This document shows, piece by piece, positions 16,340-26,840 of a DNA stretch of 64,000 nucleotides. The DNA is taken from contig CALUKE010000003.1 in the NCBI GenBank assembly GCA_944321165.1, forward strand, positions 295,695 through 359,694, given 5' to 3'. The notes beneath the pieces are model-generated. The model had not been told where the DNA came from. It ran no database searches and worked only from the letters and a program-made list of their open reading frames with translations. A program made the translations under genes and the position numbers. This stretch comes from an uncultured Odoribacter sp. (GTDB lineage: Bacteria; Bacteroidota; Bacteroidia; Bacteroidales; Marinifilaceae). How positions within the stretch are numbered: position 1 is the first letter of the stretch; each line of letters begins with the position of its first letter.

Positions 16340-17886
16340 TATAATTCATTTTTGGATGGTGAATTCTGATCTGTTTTGGGGCGTGGTTTTTGAGAAGGAC
16401 GTGAATTCCTATGTTGATCCTGACGGGAATTGTTCCGGGAATTCCGTTGTCCTCCTTCTTTTTCTCCGTTTTTTTCGTTATTCCGTTGGTTATTGTTGGC
16501 GTTGTTGTTATTGTTTGTGTTGTTATTGTTGGCGTTATTTCCGTTGTTTTCCCGGTTATTGTTCTTTGGTTTGGCGTGGCGTTTTTTCTGTTTTTTTTCA
16601 TCGAAACGATTCAGACTCTCTTCGCCCACTCCATCGGTGTATTTGATATCAACAGGAGCCTCTCCTTGTTCTTCCAGGGTTTTGGGAGGAATGATTCCTT
16701 TGCGATTCATGGCGATAATCTCTTTTACCCGTTTTACCGGTATTTGGATGAAAATGCCTTTCCCTTCCTTATCTGTGCTATAAGACATGGTTTGTCCGAA
16801 GATGTCTGTTTTCTGATGATACAATATTCCTTCGCCCGTGTTCAACGCAATATTTGTTGATGGGAAATCTTTTTGTGCATCGATATAGGCATCTACTTCG
16901 TAATTCAGGCAACATTTCAGTTTGCCGCATTGCCCGGCCAGTTTCTGTGGATTGAGCGAGATGTCCTGGTAGCGGGCGGCAGAGGTCGATACAGAAATGA
17001 AATTTGTGATAAAAGTAGAGCAGCATAATTTCCGTCCGCAAGGACCGATTCCGCCGATCCTGCCGGCTTCCTGCCGGGCTCCAATCTGTTTCATCTCGAT
17101 TCGGATGTGGAATGTCTCTGCCAATACTTTGATCAGGGTACGAAAATCCACTCGATCGTCTGCAATGTAATAGAAAATGGCTTTTGTTTTATCTCCCTGA
17201 TATTCGACATCGCCGATTTTCATGTCCAATTTCAAATCGGCTGCTATCTTGCGGGAACGGATCATGGTGTCATGTTCCAAAGCGATGGCCTGTTGCCATT
17301 TTTCGATATCGTGGGCTTTGGCTTTGCGGTATACCTTTTTCAGGGGATTACGTTCCAGATCGACCCGTTTGATTCGCATCTGTTCCTTCACCAGTTCGCC
17401 CGACAGAGAAACGATGCCGATGTCGTGTCCTAGTGCCGCTTCAACGGCTACGATGTCTCCGATCTTTAATGGTAATTTGGAAGGATTGCTGTAAAATCCT
17501 TTCCGGGTGTTTTTGAATCTTACCTCAACGATCTCCGGAGTGGTTTCTGTTGCCGGAAGATCCTGCAACCAGTCATATACAGTCAGTTTCCCAGCCAGAA
17601 GACGATGGTCGATGACCGGCACCTCTTTACGCGGATGTTTGGTATGGAGTTCCTGAATTTCCTCTGGCTCTTCTTCTTTTTGAATGGAAGAGAATTCTCC
17701 AGCCTCGATCATTTCAATCTCCTCGGTTTCTTCTACGATTTCTTCTATTGTCGCTTCTTCTTCGACTGCTGCTGTTTCTTCGGAAGGATTGCTCGTCTCC
17801 GGGGAGATGTTTTTGGAACGTTCTTCTTTGTTTGGGCGGTTTACCGCTCCCTTTTTCGGGTTTATATTTTTATTGTTATCGTTCAT
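16339..17886 (-). CDS. PSP1-domain protein (RicT/YaaT-like) with Asn-rich tail
   Basis: A 515-residue protein. Residues 40-80 are strongly acidic. The PSP1 domain (about 120-390) has the cysteines CGRKLCC (C283, C288, C289) and CGKLKCC (C320, C325, C326) that in the RicT/YaaT family can bind iron-sulfur clusters. The last 75 residues (about 441-515) are a low-complexity tail of Asn, Arg, Ser and Gln. RicT relatives act in RNA-processing and phosphorelay complexes in Bacillus; the role in Bacteroidota is unknown. It lies between holB and rhomboid 2 in the same transcription direction. Confidence 0.9.
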   Translation of the reverse strand: MNDNNKNINPKKGAVNRPNKEERSKNISPETSNPSEETAAVEEEATIEEIVEETEEIEMIEAGEFSSIQKEEEPEEIQELHTKHPRKEVPVIDHRLLAGKLTVYDWLQDLPATETTPEIVEVRFKNTRKGFYSNPSKLPLKIGDIVAVEAALGHDIGIVSLSGELVKEQMRIKRVDLERNPLKKVYRKAKAHDIEKWQQAIALEHDTMIRSRKIAADLKLDMKIGDVEYQGDKTKAIFYYIADDRVDFRTLIKVLAETFHIRIEMKQIGARQEAGRIGGIGPCGRKLCCSTFITNFISVSTSAARYQDISLNPQKLAGQCGKLKCCLNYEVDAYIDAQKDFPSTNIALNTGEGILYHQKTDIFGQTMSYSTDKEGKGIFIQIPVKRVKEIIAMNRKGIIPPKTLEEQGEAPVDIKYTDGVGEESLNRFDEKKQKKRHAKPKNNNRENNGNNANNNNTNNNNNANNNQRNNEKNGEKEGGQRNSRNNSRQDQHRNSRPSQKPRPKTDQNSPSKNEL

Positions 17887-17925
17887 AAGTCAGTTTTTTC
17901 ATGATATATTGTACGAAAAATAGCA

Positions 17926-19047
17926 TCAACTGGGTCTGATATTTTGCATGACTTTGATACAGAGATCTGTGAAAATGATTTTCGCATTTCCATTTCGGCA
18001 AATATCGCTGTAGGCTCGTTCGAATTCATTACTTAAAGGTATGATGTTTTTTTCGTGTACGTAAGGGGCAAAACGTTGTGAAAAATTTTTTTCTCGTTCT
18101 GTCATGTAATTGAGTGCTTCCAGACCGAAATTCCGGACGAAATTCTCTCGGATCATACGGGTGGCATGGGTTAAAAAGCTTTTTTGTCTTTCTCGTCCCA
18201 ATGTGCAGATTTCATTTACCCATTCATTGACAGGGAGCATTTTTCTTTCCCAACATAGGCGCATCAGGCTGACAAATTTCTCCTGGTTATAGATTTGATC
18301 TTCGGTTTCATTCAACAGTCGCAGGGCATGATACCAATTGCCTGAAGCGATGTGCGCATAGGTTTCGGCTTTTTGCGGATCGATTCCCTGTTGCTTGATG
18401 AGCTGTCGCCGGATTTCTGTTTCCGGAATCGGGGGGATATTGATTCGCTGCAGCCTGGATTGGATGGTGTTGATAATTTGGTCGGGGTGTTCTGAAACCA
18501 TTAAAAACAGGGTTTTGTCGAACGGCTCCTCAATCATTTTCAACAGTTTGTTGGAACATTCCGGATTCATTTTTTCCGGTAGCCACATCACTACGATTTT
18601 ATAATCCGATTCGAATGATTTCAGGTTCAGTTTTCGTAGCAGATTGGCACTTTCTTCTGTATATATGGCAACCTGGGCATTGTCTTCTACTCCGATTCCC
18701 GAATACCATTCTTCCAGACTGAAGTAGGAGGTCCGGCAGAGTAAATGTCGCCAGGCTTCAAGGTATTCGTCACTGACCGGGGTTTTGGCTTTGCGGACAA
18801 CCGGAAAGACAAAGTGCAGGTCCGGATGGATGTATTTCTGCATTTTTCGGCAGGACGGACAGTGGCCACAGGCGTCTTCCTGTTTTTCTCCGGTACAGAA
18901 GACATATTGGGCATAGGCCAACGCGAGTGCCAGAGATCCGTACCCCGTATCTCCGGCAAATAGCTGAGCATGGCTGATCCTTCCCGTTTGCAGGGAAGTG
19001 ATCAGTCGCTGCTTGATCGCTGTATGTCCGATGACATCCTTGAACAT
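17926..19047 (-). CDS. holB: DNA polymerase III delta' subunit
   Basis: A clamp-loader subunit of the replicative polymerase. The 373 residues include an N-terminal AAA+ fold with a degenerate P-loop GDTGYGSLA lacking the Walker lysine, as expected for delta', and a zinc-binding cysteine group CGHCPSC. The SRLQRINIPP sequence (SRC-like box) is seen at about residue 196. It starts 1 nt after the aspS stop, so it is translationally linked to aspS. Confidence 0.92.
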   Translation of the reverse strand: MFKDVIGHTAIKQRLITSLQTGRISHAQLFAGDTGYGSLALALAYAQYVFCTGEKQEDACGHCPSCRKMQKYIHPDLHFVFPVVRKAKTPVSDEYLEAWRHLLCRTSYFSLEEWYSGIGVEDNAQVAIYTEESANLLRKLNLKSFESDYKIVVMWLPEKMNPECSNKLLKMIEEPFDKTLFLMVSEHPDQIINTIQSRLQRINIPPIPETEIRRQLIKQQGIDPQKAETYAHIASGNWYHALRLLNETEDQIYNQEKFVSLMRLCWERKMLPVNEWVNEICTLGRERQKSFLTHATRMIRENFVRNFGLEALNYMTEREKNFSQRFAPYVHEKNIIPLSNEFERAYSDICRNGNAKIIFTDLCIKVMQNIRPS

Positions 19048-19048
19048 T

Positions 19049-20791
19049 TTACATTAATTTGATACCCAGTTCCTTGAATTGTTCCGGTGATATTTCAGAC
19101 GGAGAGTCGATCATGACATCCCGTCCTGAATTGTTTTTCGGGAAAGCGATGGTATCCCGAATACTGTCGAGTCCTGCAAACATGGAAACCAGGCGGTCGA
19201 ATCCAAAGGCGATTCCTCCGTGAGGAGGAGCTCCGTATTTGAAGGCATTCAGCAAGAAGCCAAATTGTTTCTCTGCCTGCTCCGGTGTGAAACCAAGGCA
19301 TTTGAACATTCGTTGTTGCAAAGCGGTATCGTGGATACGGATAGATCCGCCGCCTACTTCTACTCCATTGATGACCATGTCATATGCGTTGGCCCTAACA
19401 TCACCCGGACGGCTTTCCATCCATTCGATGTCTTCCGGATGGGGTGAGGTAAAGGGATGGTGCATGGCATAATAACGCTGGGTTTCTTCATCCCATTCCA
19501 ATAGGGGAAAGTCAACGACCCATAAAGGTTTGAAGACATTTTTATCTCTCAGTCCCAAACGGTTTCCCATTTCCAGACGAAGTTCGCACAATTGCGGCAG
19601 GGTTTTGTTTTTTACTCCACACAGCAAGAGCAAGAGGTCGCCCGGTTGGGCCTGGCAAGCATCGAGCCAGCTTTTTAAATCTGCGGTTTCATAGAATTTG
19701 TCAACGGAAGATTTGATGCTGCCATCTTCGTTGTATTTGACATAAACCAACCCTTTGGCCCCAATCTGAGGCTTTTTGACGAAATCGGTCAGTTTATCCA
19801 GTTGTTTTCGGGTATAAACTGCACAACCGTTGACACAGATGGCTCCGACATATTCGGCATTGTTGAATACGGCGAAATCTTTATTTTTTACCACTTGGGT
19901 AAGATCGACGAATTTCATGTCGAAGCGGATATCCGGTTTGTCACAACCGTATTGTTCCATGGCGTCCTGCCAGCTCATTCGGGGAAAGGCCGGCAATTCC
20001 AAGCCTTTGATTTCTTTGAAGAGGTGGCGGATCATGTTTTCGAAAATGGAAAGTATGTCTTCCCGTTCAACAAACGACATTTCACAGTCGATCTGTGTAA
20101 ATTCCGGTTGACGGTCTGCTCGCAGGTCTTCATCCCGGAAACATTTTACGATTTGATAATAACGGTCGAAACCGGCTACCATCAGTAATTGCTTGAAAGT
20201 TTGCGGACTTTGCGGCAATGCATAGAATTGTCCCTGGTTCATCCGTGAAGGTACGACGAAATCCCGGGCTCCTTCCGGAGTACTTTTGATCAATACCGGT
20301 GTTTCCACTTCCATGAAATGTTCTCCATCCAGATAGTTGCGGACGAGATGAGCCATGCGGTGACGCAATTCCAGGTTTCTTCGTACCGCTTGTCGGCGCA
20401 GGTCCAGATAACGGTATTTCATCCGGATTTCATCTCCTCCGTCGGTATTATCTTCGATGGTGAAAGGGGGCAGTTCCGAACGACTTAGAATGCGAACCGA
20501 ACTCAGGATGATTTCGATGTCTCCGGTCGCTATTTTATTGTTTTTATTGGTTCTTTCGACTACTTGTCCTTCGACCTGAATGACAAATTCCCGTCCTAAC
20601 TGGCTGATTTGTTTTTTGATATCTTCAGAAGCAGATTCTTCTGCCACCAATTGGGTGATCCCGTATCTGTCGCGGAGGTCGATGAAAGTCATGGCGCCCA
20701 GGTTTCTGATTTTCTGTACCCAGCCGCTTAGACAGACTCTTTGATTTACATGCTCGATTCGAAGTTCTCCGCAGGTGTGTGTTCTGTACAT
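19049..20791 (-). CDS. aspS: Aspartyl-tRNA synthetase
   Basis: A class II synthetase charging tRNA-Asp. The 580 residues have the N-terminal OB-fold anticodon domain (about 1-105), motif 2 [18 protein letters not shown], the GAD insert in the middle, and the C-terminal motif 3 GIAFGFDRL. Length and domain order are normal for a bacterial enzyme. It heads a minus-strand series with holB, ricT-like, two rhomboids and the EEP protein; the whole series has gaps of at most about 40 nt. Confidence 0.97.
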   Translation of the reverse strand: MYRTHTCGELRIEHVNQRVCLSGWVQKIRNLGAMTFIDLRDRYGITQLVAEESASEDIKKQISQLGREFVIQVEGQVVERTNKNNKIATGDIEIILSSVRILSRSELPPFTIEDNTDGGDEIRMKYRYLDLRRQAVRRNLELRHRMAHLVRNYLDGEHFMEVETPVLIKSTPEGARDFVVPSRMNQGQFYALPQSPQTFKQLLMVAGFDRYYQIVKCFRDEDLRADRQPEFTQIDCEMSFVEREDILSIFENMIRHLFKEIKGLELPAFPRMSWQDAMEQYGCDKPDIRFDMKFVDLTQVVKNKDFAVFNNAEYVGAICVNGCAVYTRKQLDKLTDFVKKPQIGAKGLVYVKYNEDGSIKSSVDKFYETADLKSWLDACQAQPGDLLLLLCGVKNKTLPQLCELRLEMGNRLGLRDKNVFKPLWVVDFPLLEWDEETQRYYAMHHPFTSPHPEDIEWMESRPGDVRANAYDMVINGVEVGGGSIRIHDTALQQRMFKCLGFTPEQAEKQFGFLLNAFKYGAPPHGGIAFGFDRLVSMFAGLDSIRDTIAFPKNNSGRDVMIDSPSEISPEQFKELGIKLM

Positions 20792-20871
20792 TATATTTTA
20801 TTTTATTTAAAGTGATATATTTGTGTGGTTATATAAAAACCCTATTTACCAATTGGCGAAAATACTAAGAA

Positions 20872-20904
20872 TTTATCAAAGCTCCTAATTAATTTGTATC
20901 TTTG
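20872..20904 (+). promoter_or_regulatory. Probable promoter for cvpA-tyrS
   Basis: TTTA at 20872-20875 and TATCTTTG at 20897-20904, spacer 21 nt, fit the Bacteroides consensus with one mismatch in the -33 box. The cvpA start lies 24 nt downstream. Confidence 0.6.
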
Positions 20905-20927
20905 AAACCGATATAAAACCCTTGTAG

Positions 20928-21407
20928 ATGAATTATATTGACATTGTCATATTATTGCTCTTGCTTTACGGCGCTTTTCGTGGCTTTTCCAAAGGTTTGA
21001 TCATTGAAATGGCGACTTTGGCCGGACTGGTGTTGGGTGTGTTTGTAGCGATTCGCTACAGTGCGTATACAGAAGAGTTTTTGCATGATTTTTTCAACAT
21101 TACTTCCCGCCATCTGTCATATATCGCTTTAGCGCTTACTTTTATTTTGGTGGTTATCTGTGTTTATCTGCTGGGGAAAATGCTGACCCGGTTGATGGAG
21201 ATGATTGCTTTGGGCTTTTTGAATAAACTGTTGGGCTTGGTGTTGGGGATGCTTAAATATTTTGTGGTGGTTTGCGTACTTTTGCTGATGGTGGATACTT
21301 TAAATGATAAATTCCATTTTATCAGTGAAGAAACCCGACAGAAAAGTTTGTTTTTCTATCCTTTTCTTAACTTTGCACAACAAATGTATAATATGATCCG
21401 TTTTTAA
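20928..21407 (+). CDS. CvpA-family inner membrane protein
   Basis: A 159-residue CvpA/colicin V production family protein with four hydrophobic segments. The family pattern is present at [18 protein letters not shown] (about residues 14-31). Family members are polytopic membrane proteins with a loosely understood role in envelope or stress physiology. The tyrS gene follows after 26 nt, so they are likely one operon. Confidence 0.88.
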   Translation: MNYIDIVILLLLLYGAFRGFSKGLIIEMATLAGLVLGVFVAIRYSAYTEEFLHDFFNITSRHLSYIALALTFILVVICVYLLGKMLTRLMEMIALGFLNKLLGLVLGMLKYFVVVCVLLLMVDTLNDKFHFISEETRQKSLFFYPFLNFAQQMYNMIRF

Positions 21408-21433
21408 GAATTGAAATAAAAAACAAGAATACG

Positions 21434-22726
21434 ATGAATTTTGTTGATGAATTGAAATGGAGAGGTATGATTCACGATATCATGCCCGGAACCGAAGAAC
21501 TATTGGCAAAGGGACAAACGACCGCATACGTGGGAATTGATCCGACTGCCGATTCATTGCATGTCGGTCATTTGGTTTCTGTGATGATGATGAAACATTT
21601 TCAGCTGGCCGGACACAAGCCGATTTTTATTATCGGAGGAGCTACCGGGATGATCGGTGATCCCAGTGGGAAATCACAGGAACGGAATTTGCTCGATGAG
21701 GAGACCATACAACGGAATATGAGTGCAATCAAGGCTCAACTGTCCCGTTTCATCGATTTTAATTCTACGGCACCGAATGCTGCCATCATGCTGAACAATT
21801 ACGATTGGATGAAGCATTTTTCATTTTTGGAATTTATTCGTGATATCGGCAAGCATATTACGGTCAACTATATGATGGCGAAGGATTCCGTCAAAAAACG
21901 GCTAAGCAGCGAGTCGGCTCAGGGTATGTCGTTTACGGAATTTACCTATCAGTTGGTTCAGGGATATGATTTCCTGTATTTGCGGAAAAATTACGGTTGT
22001 ATGCTGCAAATGGGTGGCTCTGACCAATGGGGAAATATTACTACGGGCGGAGAACTGATCCGTCGGAAAGAAGGATTGGACGCCTATGGGTTGACCTGGC
22101 CGCTGATGACCAAGAGTGATGGCAAGAAATTCGGAAAAACGGAATCCGGCAACGTCTGGTTGGATCCTGAACGTACGTCTCCTTATCAATTTTATCAGTT
22201 CTGGTTGAATACGACCGATGAGGATGCAGCCCGTTATGTGAAGATTTTTACCCTTTTGCCTCCGACAGAAATCGATGCATTGATAGAGGAACATCAGACG
22301 GCGCCGCATTTAAGAAAATTGCAGAAGACATTGGCCAAAGAGATTACCTGTCTGATCCATGGAGAGGAGGCCTATCAGATGGCTTTGGAAGCTTCGCAGA
22401 TTTTGTTCGGAAATGCTACTTCAGAGACTTTGCGAAAAATCGATGAGAAAACTTTTTTGTCGGTATTTGAAGGCGTCCCTCAGTTCGAGGTGGCGATGGC
22501 CGATCTGAAGGAGGGAATTTCCATTGTGGATTTTCTGGCTGCCAAAACGACAATCATGACTTCGAAGGGAGAAGCTCGTCGTGCCTTGAAGTCGAATGCC
22601 ATCAGCATCAACAAGGAAAAAGTTTCCGGAGAGGAAACGGTGATTTCCGAGTCACACCTGATCGACGGGAAATATATTCTGGCCCAAAGCGGTAAAAAGA
22701 ATTATTTTCTCGTAATCGTAAAATAA
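21434..22726 (+). CDS. tyrS: Tyrosyl-tRNA synthetase
   Basis: A class I synthetase charging tRNA-Tyr. The 430 residues show the Rossmann catalytic domain with HIGH-type motif SLHVGHL (about 45-51), tyrosine-binding YDFLYL and GGSDQWGN, and the KMSKS equivalent KKFGKTESG. The C-terminal S4 RNA-binding domain starts near residue 360. A strong terminator follows. Confidence 0.97.
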   Translation: MNFVDELKWRGMIHDIMPGTEELLAKGQTTAYVGIDPTADSLHVGHLVSVMMMKHFQLAGHKPIFIIGGATGMIGDPSGKSQERNLLDEETIQRNMSAIKAQLSRFIDFNSTAPNAAIMLNNYDWMKHFSFLEFIRDIGKHITVNYMMAKDSVKKRLSSESAQGMSFTEFTYQLVQGYDFLYLRKNYGCMLQMGGSDQWGNITTGGELIRRKEGLDAYGLTWPLMTKSDGKKFGKTESGNVWLDPERTSPYQFYQFWLNTTDEDAARYVKIFTLLPPTEIDALIEEHQTAPHLRKLQKTLAKEITCLIHGEEAYQMALEASQILFGNATSETLRKIDEKTFLSVFEGVPQFEVAMADLKEGISIVDFLAAKTTIMTSKGEARRALKSNAISINKEKVSGEETVISESHLIDGKYILAQSGKKNYFLVIVK

Positions 22727-22746
22727 AATTTGTTGTTTGCGTATAT

Positions 22747-22801
22747 AAAAGCGGGACATGGCGGACTGATAGATTATCTGCGCTGTCCCGCTTTTTATTT
22801 T
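22747..22801 (+). terminator. Intrinsic terminator of tyrS
   Basis: AAAGCGGGACA (22748-22758) pairs with TGTCCCGCTTT (22784-22794), loop about 25 nt, followed by TTATTTT. The hflX 3' end lies 25 nt beyond on the other strand. Confidence 0.85.
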
Positions 22802-22825
22802 GCCAAAAATGATAAAGCCTTTGGG

Positions 22826-24061
22826 TCAATTTTCTGCTTCGGAGCGATTTTCTGTTTCGTTGTAATCCTGGTACAGGAAATCGTTATAGGGAAAACGGGC
22901 TGAATGGATCTCTTTCACAATGTGGTATAATTTTTCCTTCAGCTCTTCGATGTTATCTTTTTTTACTGCGGAAATGTATACGGTTTCGTTTCCCTGACGG
23001 GACATCCACATCTGTTTCAGATCTTCCAGACTGTAGTTTTCTTTTGTCATGGGAGTCAGATCGTCTGCGTCCTTTTTTACATAGTGGAAGGCATCGATTT
23101 TGTTGAAGATGATGATCGTGGGTTTGGGTTCCCGGATGAGTTCCGCCAGGGTTTCGTTGACCACTTTCATTTGATCTTCGAATTGCGGGTGGGAAATGTC
23201 GACGACGTGCAGGATGACATCGGCTTCCCGGACTTCGTCCAGGGTCGATTTGAACGATTCAATCAGGTGATGTGGTAGTTTGCGGATGAAACCGACGGTG
23301 TCCGCCAGCAAAAAAGGAACGTTTTTGATGGCTATTTTGCGAACCGTGGTGTCCAGTGTTGCAAACAGCTTGTTCTCCGCAAATACATCCGATTTACTGA
23401 GCAGATTCATCAGGGTGGATTTACCGACATTGGTGTATCCGACCAGAGCGACCCGTACCAGTTTTCCCCGGTTTTTCCGTTGGATGATTTTTTGTTTGTC
23501 TATTTTGGCCAACTCTTCTTTCAGGCGGGTGATTTTGTCCCGGATGATACGCCGGTCGGTTTCGATTTCTGTTTCTCCCGGTCCTCTCAGGCCGATACCT
23601 CCCTTTTGCCGTTCGAGGTGAGTCCACATTCCGGTCAGACGAGGTAAAAGATATTGGTATTGGGCCAGTTCCACTTGTGTTTTGGCATGAGCGGTACGTG
23701 CCCGGCTGGCAAAAATGTCCAGGATCAGATTGGTGCGGTCGAGTACTTTGATACCCGGAAACAGGGCTTCGATATTTCGGAGTTGTGTCGGACTTAACTC
23801 ATCGTCAAAGATGATCATATCCACCGGATTGGTTTCGACATATGCCTGGATCTCTTCCAATTTTCCCTTGCCGACAAAAGTGGCATGTACCGGTTTTTCG
23901 AGGTTCTGGGTAAAAATTTTTACGGTTTCAGCTCCGGCCGTTTCTGCCAGGAAAGACAACTCTTCGAGGTATTCGCTCATCTGGCTGTATGTCACTCCGG
24001 TTGATTGGAGAGCTACTCCGACTAATATGGCTTTTTCTGTTTCTTGTGCGGTATAATACAT
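22826..24061 (-). CDS. hflX: Ribosome-associated GTPase HflX
   Basis: A GTPase that binds and splits stalled ribosomes. The 411 residues contain the N-terminal HflX domain (about 20-110), a coiled linker with GPGETEIETDRR, the G1 motif GYTNVGKSTL, G3 DTVGF, G4 NKID and G5 SAVKK. Length is typical. It follows tonB on the minus strand but is separated by a terminator, so it should have its own promoter in the 70-nt gap. Confidence 0.95.
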   Translation of the reverse strand: MYYTAQETEKAILVGVALQSTGVTYSQMSEYLEELSFLAETAGAETVKIFTQNLEKPVHATFVGKGKLEEIQAYVETNPVDMIIFDDELSPTQLRNIEALFPGIKVLDRTNLILDIFASRARTAHAKTQVELAQYQYLLPRLTGMWTHLERQKGGIGLRGPGETEIETDRRIIRDKITRLKEELAKIDKQKIIQRKNRGKLVRVALVGYTNVGKSTLMNLLSKSDVFAENKLFATLDTTVRKIAIKNVPFLLADTVGFIRKLPHHLIESFKSTLDEVREADVILHVVDISHPQFEDQMKVVNETLAELIREPKPTIIIFNKIDAFHYVKKDADDLTPMTKENYSLEDLKQMWMSRQGNETVYISAVKKDNIEELKEKLYHIVKEIHSARFPYNDFLYQDYNETENRSEAEN

Positions 24062-24077
24062 ATATATTGAGTGATAA

Positions 24078-24112
24078 AATAAAGGGCTGACAAAGAATGA
24101 CAGCCCTTTATC
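24078..24112 (-). terminator. Intrinsic terminator of tonB
   Basis: On the minus strand AAAGGGCTG (24109-24101), loop, CAGCCCTTT (24089-24081), then ATTTTAT. It lies between tonB and hflX. Confidence 0.8.
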
Positions 24113-24130
24113 CGTTGTGATATAATTTTC

Positions 24131-24823
24131 TTATTGATTAGACAACTGGAAATTGATCGGTAAGGTGTAAGATACTCTTACGGGTTTTCCTCTCTGTTTT
24201 CCTGGTTTCCATTTCGGCATAGACGAAACGACGCGAACTGCTTCTTTGTCCAGGGAGGAGTCAACGCCTCTGACTACTTTTACATCCGTGATGGAACCGT
24301 CTTTCTCAATTACGAACTGGATGAAAACCTTTCCCTGAATCCCGTTTTCCATGGCCAATACCGGATATTTCACGTTTTTGGCAATCCATTTCTGGACATT
24401 TCCTCCCGGGAAACTCGGCATATCCTCTACTACCATAAAAATTTCCGTTTCTCCTGTATCAACATCCCCATACTCTCCTATGTCAGAGAAGTCTTCAACC
24501 ACCTGATTTTCAGACTGGTCTTCTGCGTCCAAGATTTCCAGATCCTCATCGATGTCGGTATCATCTTCTACGATATCGATCAAGTCTGTCAGTTTCGGTG
24601 CAGGAGGAGGTGGTGGAGGCGGTTTCAGCATCTGTTGCGTAATCGGAATAATTTCATCTTCTATTGGCTCTTCGGCGACTGTTTGGAACTGTCCTACTTG
24701 CTCCGTGGAGGTTTTCCATTCGAATGCAAATAACAGAATCGCCAAAGCCAATGCCAGTCCAACCTCGAAGAAGACGCCTCTCTTCCCTTCCAGGTCTGCT
24801 TTCTGTGACTTTTTTATTTCCAT
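24131..24823 (-). CDS. TonB energy transducer
   Basis: Couples the proton motive force of the inner membrane to TonB-dependent outer-membrane receptors such as the SusC proteins in this window. The 230 residues have one N-terminal transmembrane helix (about 18-36), an acidic periplasmic spacer with a run of seven prolines and an Asp/Glu-rich stretch, and a C-terminal TonB domain (about 140-230) ending in VSYTLPINFQL. The start MEIKKSQKADLEGKR is chosen; the frame opens upstream to 24904 but those residues do not look like TonB. exbB and exbD are not next to it here, so this is a stand-alone TonB gene. Confidence 0.9.
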   Translation of the reverse strand: MEIKKSQKADLEGKRGVFFEVGLALALAILLFAFEWKTSTEQVGQFQTVAEEPIEDEIIPITQQMLKPPPPPPPAPKLTDLIDIVEDDTDIDEDLEILDAEDQSENQVVEDFSDIGEYGDVDTGETEIFMVVEDMPSFPGGNVQKWIAKNVKYPVLAMENGIQGKVFIQFVIEKDGSITDVKVVRGVDSSLDKEAVRVVSSMPKWKPGKQRGKPVRVSYTLPINFQLSNQ

Positions 24824-25027
24824 GATATCAATTTTTTTACGTTTCTTTTCTTCTGTTTTGCGCTGTAAAAATAAGGAAAATCGGATTAAACACCAATATT
24901 TCAAACGTTTTTTTTGAATAAAACGTTAAAAATGGGCTGGTTTTTCGCGGAATGTTAATATTTTTAATATATGAGTCGGTGATTATTCGTTGGCTTCGCG
25001 TATTTTTGTAAGACTGATTAGAGAGCG

Positions 25028-25690
25028 ATGCTTAAGATATATTATTTAAAACGGTCTGATTTCCGGGAATTCCCGGATGATTTTTTCTTACAGCGTGTAG
25101 GGGAGGATACCGTACAGGCAGTAATGACTTATCGAAATGAACAGGTCCGACGGACGAAATTGTTGGGAGAAAGCTTTATCCGGCAAATGTTGTTTGAGTT
25201 GTGGGGATTGCGGAAACCGGATTTCCGGATCTGGAAAGGGGAACATGGGAAACCGTTTGTGAAAGGTCGGGATTCGGTTTGGTTCAATTTGTCTCATTCC
25301 GGCGATTATCTGGTGGCTGCCTTTTCCGATTCGGAGGTGGGGGTGGACGTTCAGTTGACCGCGACAGCCCGGATGGGAGTTGCCCGGCGTTTTTTTCATC
25401 CGGCAGAAATCCGTTGTTTGGAATCAGTGTCGGAAACAGTACGCGATCAGCTTTTTTTTCAATATTGGTCTGTGAAAGAGAGTTTTTTGAAATACTTGGG
25501 TTGTGGATTGTCTTTTCCCTTGTCGGATTTCGAAGTCCGTTTTGAGAAAGGTCTGCCCGTGATTTTTCAGAACAACGGGCAACGTTGGCCTGTATGGCTT
25601 TTTGCTTGTCCGGTTTGTCCGGAATATGCGTGTTTCGTTTGTTCGGGAGTCCCGGAGACTCCCGAAATCCAACAGTTTATTTCTTTTTGA
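25028..25690 (+). CDS. 4'-phosphopantetheinyl transferase (Sfp type)
   Basis: Attaches the phosphopantetheine arm of CoA to carrier proteins. The 220 residues show the substrate-binding [10 protein letters not shown], the magnesium-binding VGVDVQ (about 109-114) and the [12 protein letters not shown] motif (about 147-158) of the Sfp/AcpT superfamily. The carrier protein is not encoded nearby. The gene ends inside the 3' end of asd with a 14-nt convergent overlap. A TATTTTTG at 25001-25008 resembles a -7 box but no -33 box is seen. Confidence 0.9.
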   Translation: MLKIYYLKRSDFREFPDDFFLQRVGEDTVQAVMTYRNEQVRRTKLLGESFIRQMLFELWGLRKPDFRIWKGEHGKPFVKGRDSVWFNLSHSGDYLVAAFSDSEVGVDVQLTATARMGVARRFFHPAEIRCLESVSETVRDQLFFQYWSVKESFLKYLGCGLSFPLSDFEVRFEKGLPVIFQNNGQRWPVWLFACPVCPEYACFVCSGVPETPEIQQFISF

Positions 25691-26678
25691 TCAGGTATTC
25701 GGCAATCTGGACTGCATTCAGGGCAGCACCTTTTTTGATCTGATCGCCCACCAGCCAGAAAGTAAGACCGTTTTCGTCGGCCAGATCTTTCCGGATACGT
25801 CCTACGTATACCGGATCTTTGCCGGAAAGGAAAAGAGGCATCGGGTATTCTTTTTCGGCCGGATTGTCTTGTAATACCAAACCTTCGGCTTGAGAAAACG
25901 CTGCCCGAACTTCGTCAACGGAAAGCGGGCGTTCCGTTTCGATCCAGATACTTTCCGAATGAGCCCTTAAAGCCGGGACACGGACGCAGGTGGCGCTGAC
26001 CCGGATGTCTGAATGCATGATTTTGCGGGTTTCGTTAAACATCTTCATCTCTTCTTTCGTATAGCCGTTTTCTGTAAATACGTCAATTTGGGGAATCAGA
26101 TTGAAGGCCAGTTGATAGGCGAATTTGTCTATTGTCGGTTTTTCGCCGGTCAATATTTGCCGGTATTGTGTGTACAGTTCATCCATGGCGGCGGCTCCGG
26201 CTCCGCTGGCAGCTTGGTAGGTGGCTACCCGTGCCCGTCTGATATGGCTCAGCTGTTCGATTGCTTTTAAGGCGACTACCAGGAGAATGGTGGTACAGTT
26301 GGGATTGGCAATGATTCCCCGGGGGCGGATCAGGGCATCTTCCGGGTTTACTTCGGGTACCACCAACGGAACATCTTCATCCATGCGAAATGCACTTGAA
26401 TTGTCGATCATGACAGCCCCATACTTGGTAATGGTTTCTGCAAATTCTTTGGAGGTTCCGGCACCTGCAGAGGTGAAAGCGATGTCAATGTCTTTGAAAT
26501 CATCGTTGTGTTGTAATTGTTTTACCGTTAAGGAACGTCCCCGAAAGGTGTATTGACTGCCGGCACTGCGGCTGGATCCGAATAGCACCAGTTCATCCAT
26601 GGGAAAATTTCTTTCTTCCAATACTCGTAGGAATTCTTGTCCTACCGCTCCACTTGCACCGACAATAGCTATTTTCAT
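25677..26678 (-). CDS. asd: Aspartate-semialdehyde dehydrogenase
   Basis: Reduces aspartyl phosphate to aspartate semialdehyde in the pathway to lysine, diaminopimelate, threonine and methionine. The 333 residues start at [14 protein letters not shown] (NADP-binding Rossmann glycine loop). Catalytic cysteine is in ANPNCTTI, and the [10 protein letters not shown] segment is family-specific. The frame extends upstream to 26723 but the Rossmann start fixes ATG 26678. A TAATTTTG on the minus strand (26728-26721) resembles a -7 promoter box. Its 3' end overlaps the convergent phosphopantetheinyl transferase gene. Confidence 0.95.
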   Translation of the reverse strand: MKIAIVGASGAVGQEFLRVLEERNFPMDELVLFGSSRSAGSQYTFRGRSLTVKQLQHNDDFKDIDIAFTSAGAGTSKEFAETITKYGAVMIDNSSAFRMDEDVPLVVPEVNPEDALIRPRGIIANPNCTTILLVVALKAIEQLSHIRRARVATYQAASGAGAAAMDELYTQYRQILTGEKPTIDKFAYQLAFNLIPQIDVFTENGYTKEEMKMFNETRKIMHSDIRVSATCVRVPALRAHSESIWIETERPLSVDEVRAAFSQAEGLVLQDNPAEKEYPMPLFLSGKDPVYVGRIRKDLADENGLTFWLVGDQIKKGAALNAVQIAEYLIKKK

Positions 26679-26840
26679 ATTTTTAATTTTTAAGGTATCT
26701 TGTTTTTGGTTTTTCGGTTGCAAAATTAATCTTTTGGGACGGTCCTAAAAATTAAAACGTACTTTTTTCACTAAATATACAAAATGTTTTTAATAATACA
26801 AATCGATAAAAATCATACAAATATTCTTTGCTTTGTATTT

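Noticed and set aside
16440..16560. Repetitive DNA that could look like a repeat array
   Set aside because: It codes for the Asn-rich tail of a protein; there are no regular direct repeats with spacers, and no CRISPR array is seen in the window.
16411..16860. Hydrophobic open frame on the plus strand in the ricT-like gene
   Set aside because: Its Val/Phe/Leu-rich sequence is the antisense of the Asn-rich tail codons; it has no independent evidence.
26679..26723. Longer start for asd
   Set aside because: The residues before [14 protein letters not shown] do not belong to the enzyme family, and the promoter-like box lies within them.
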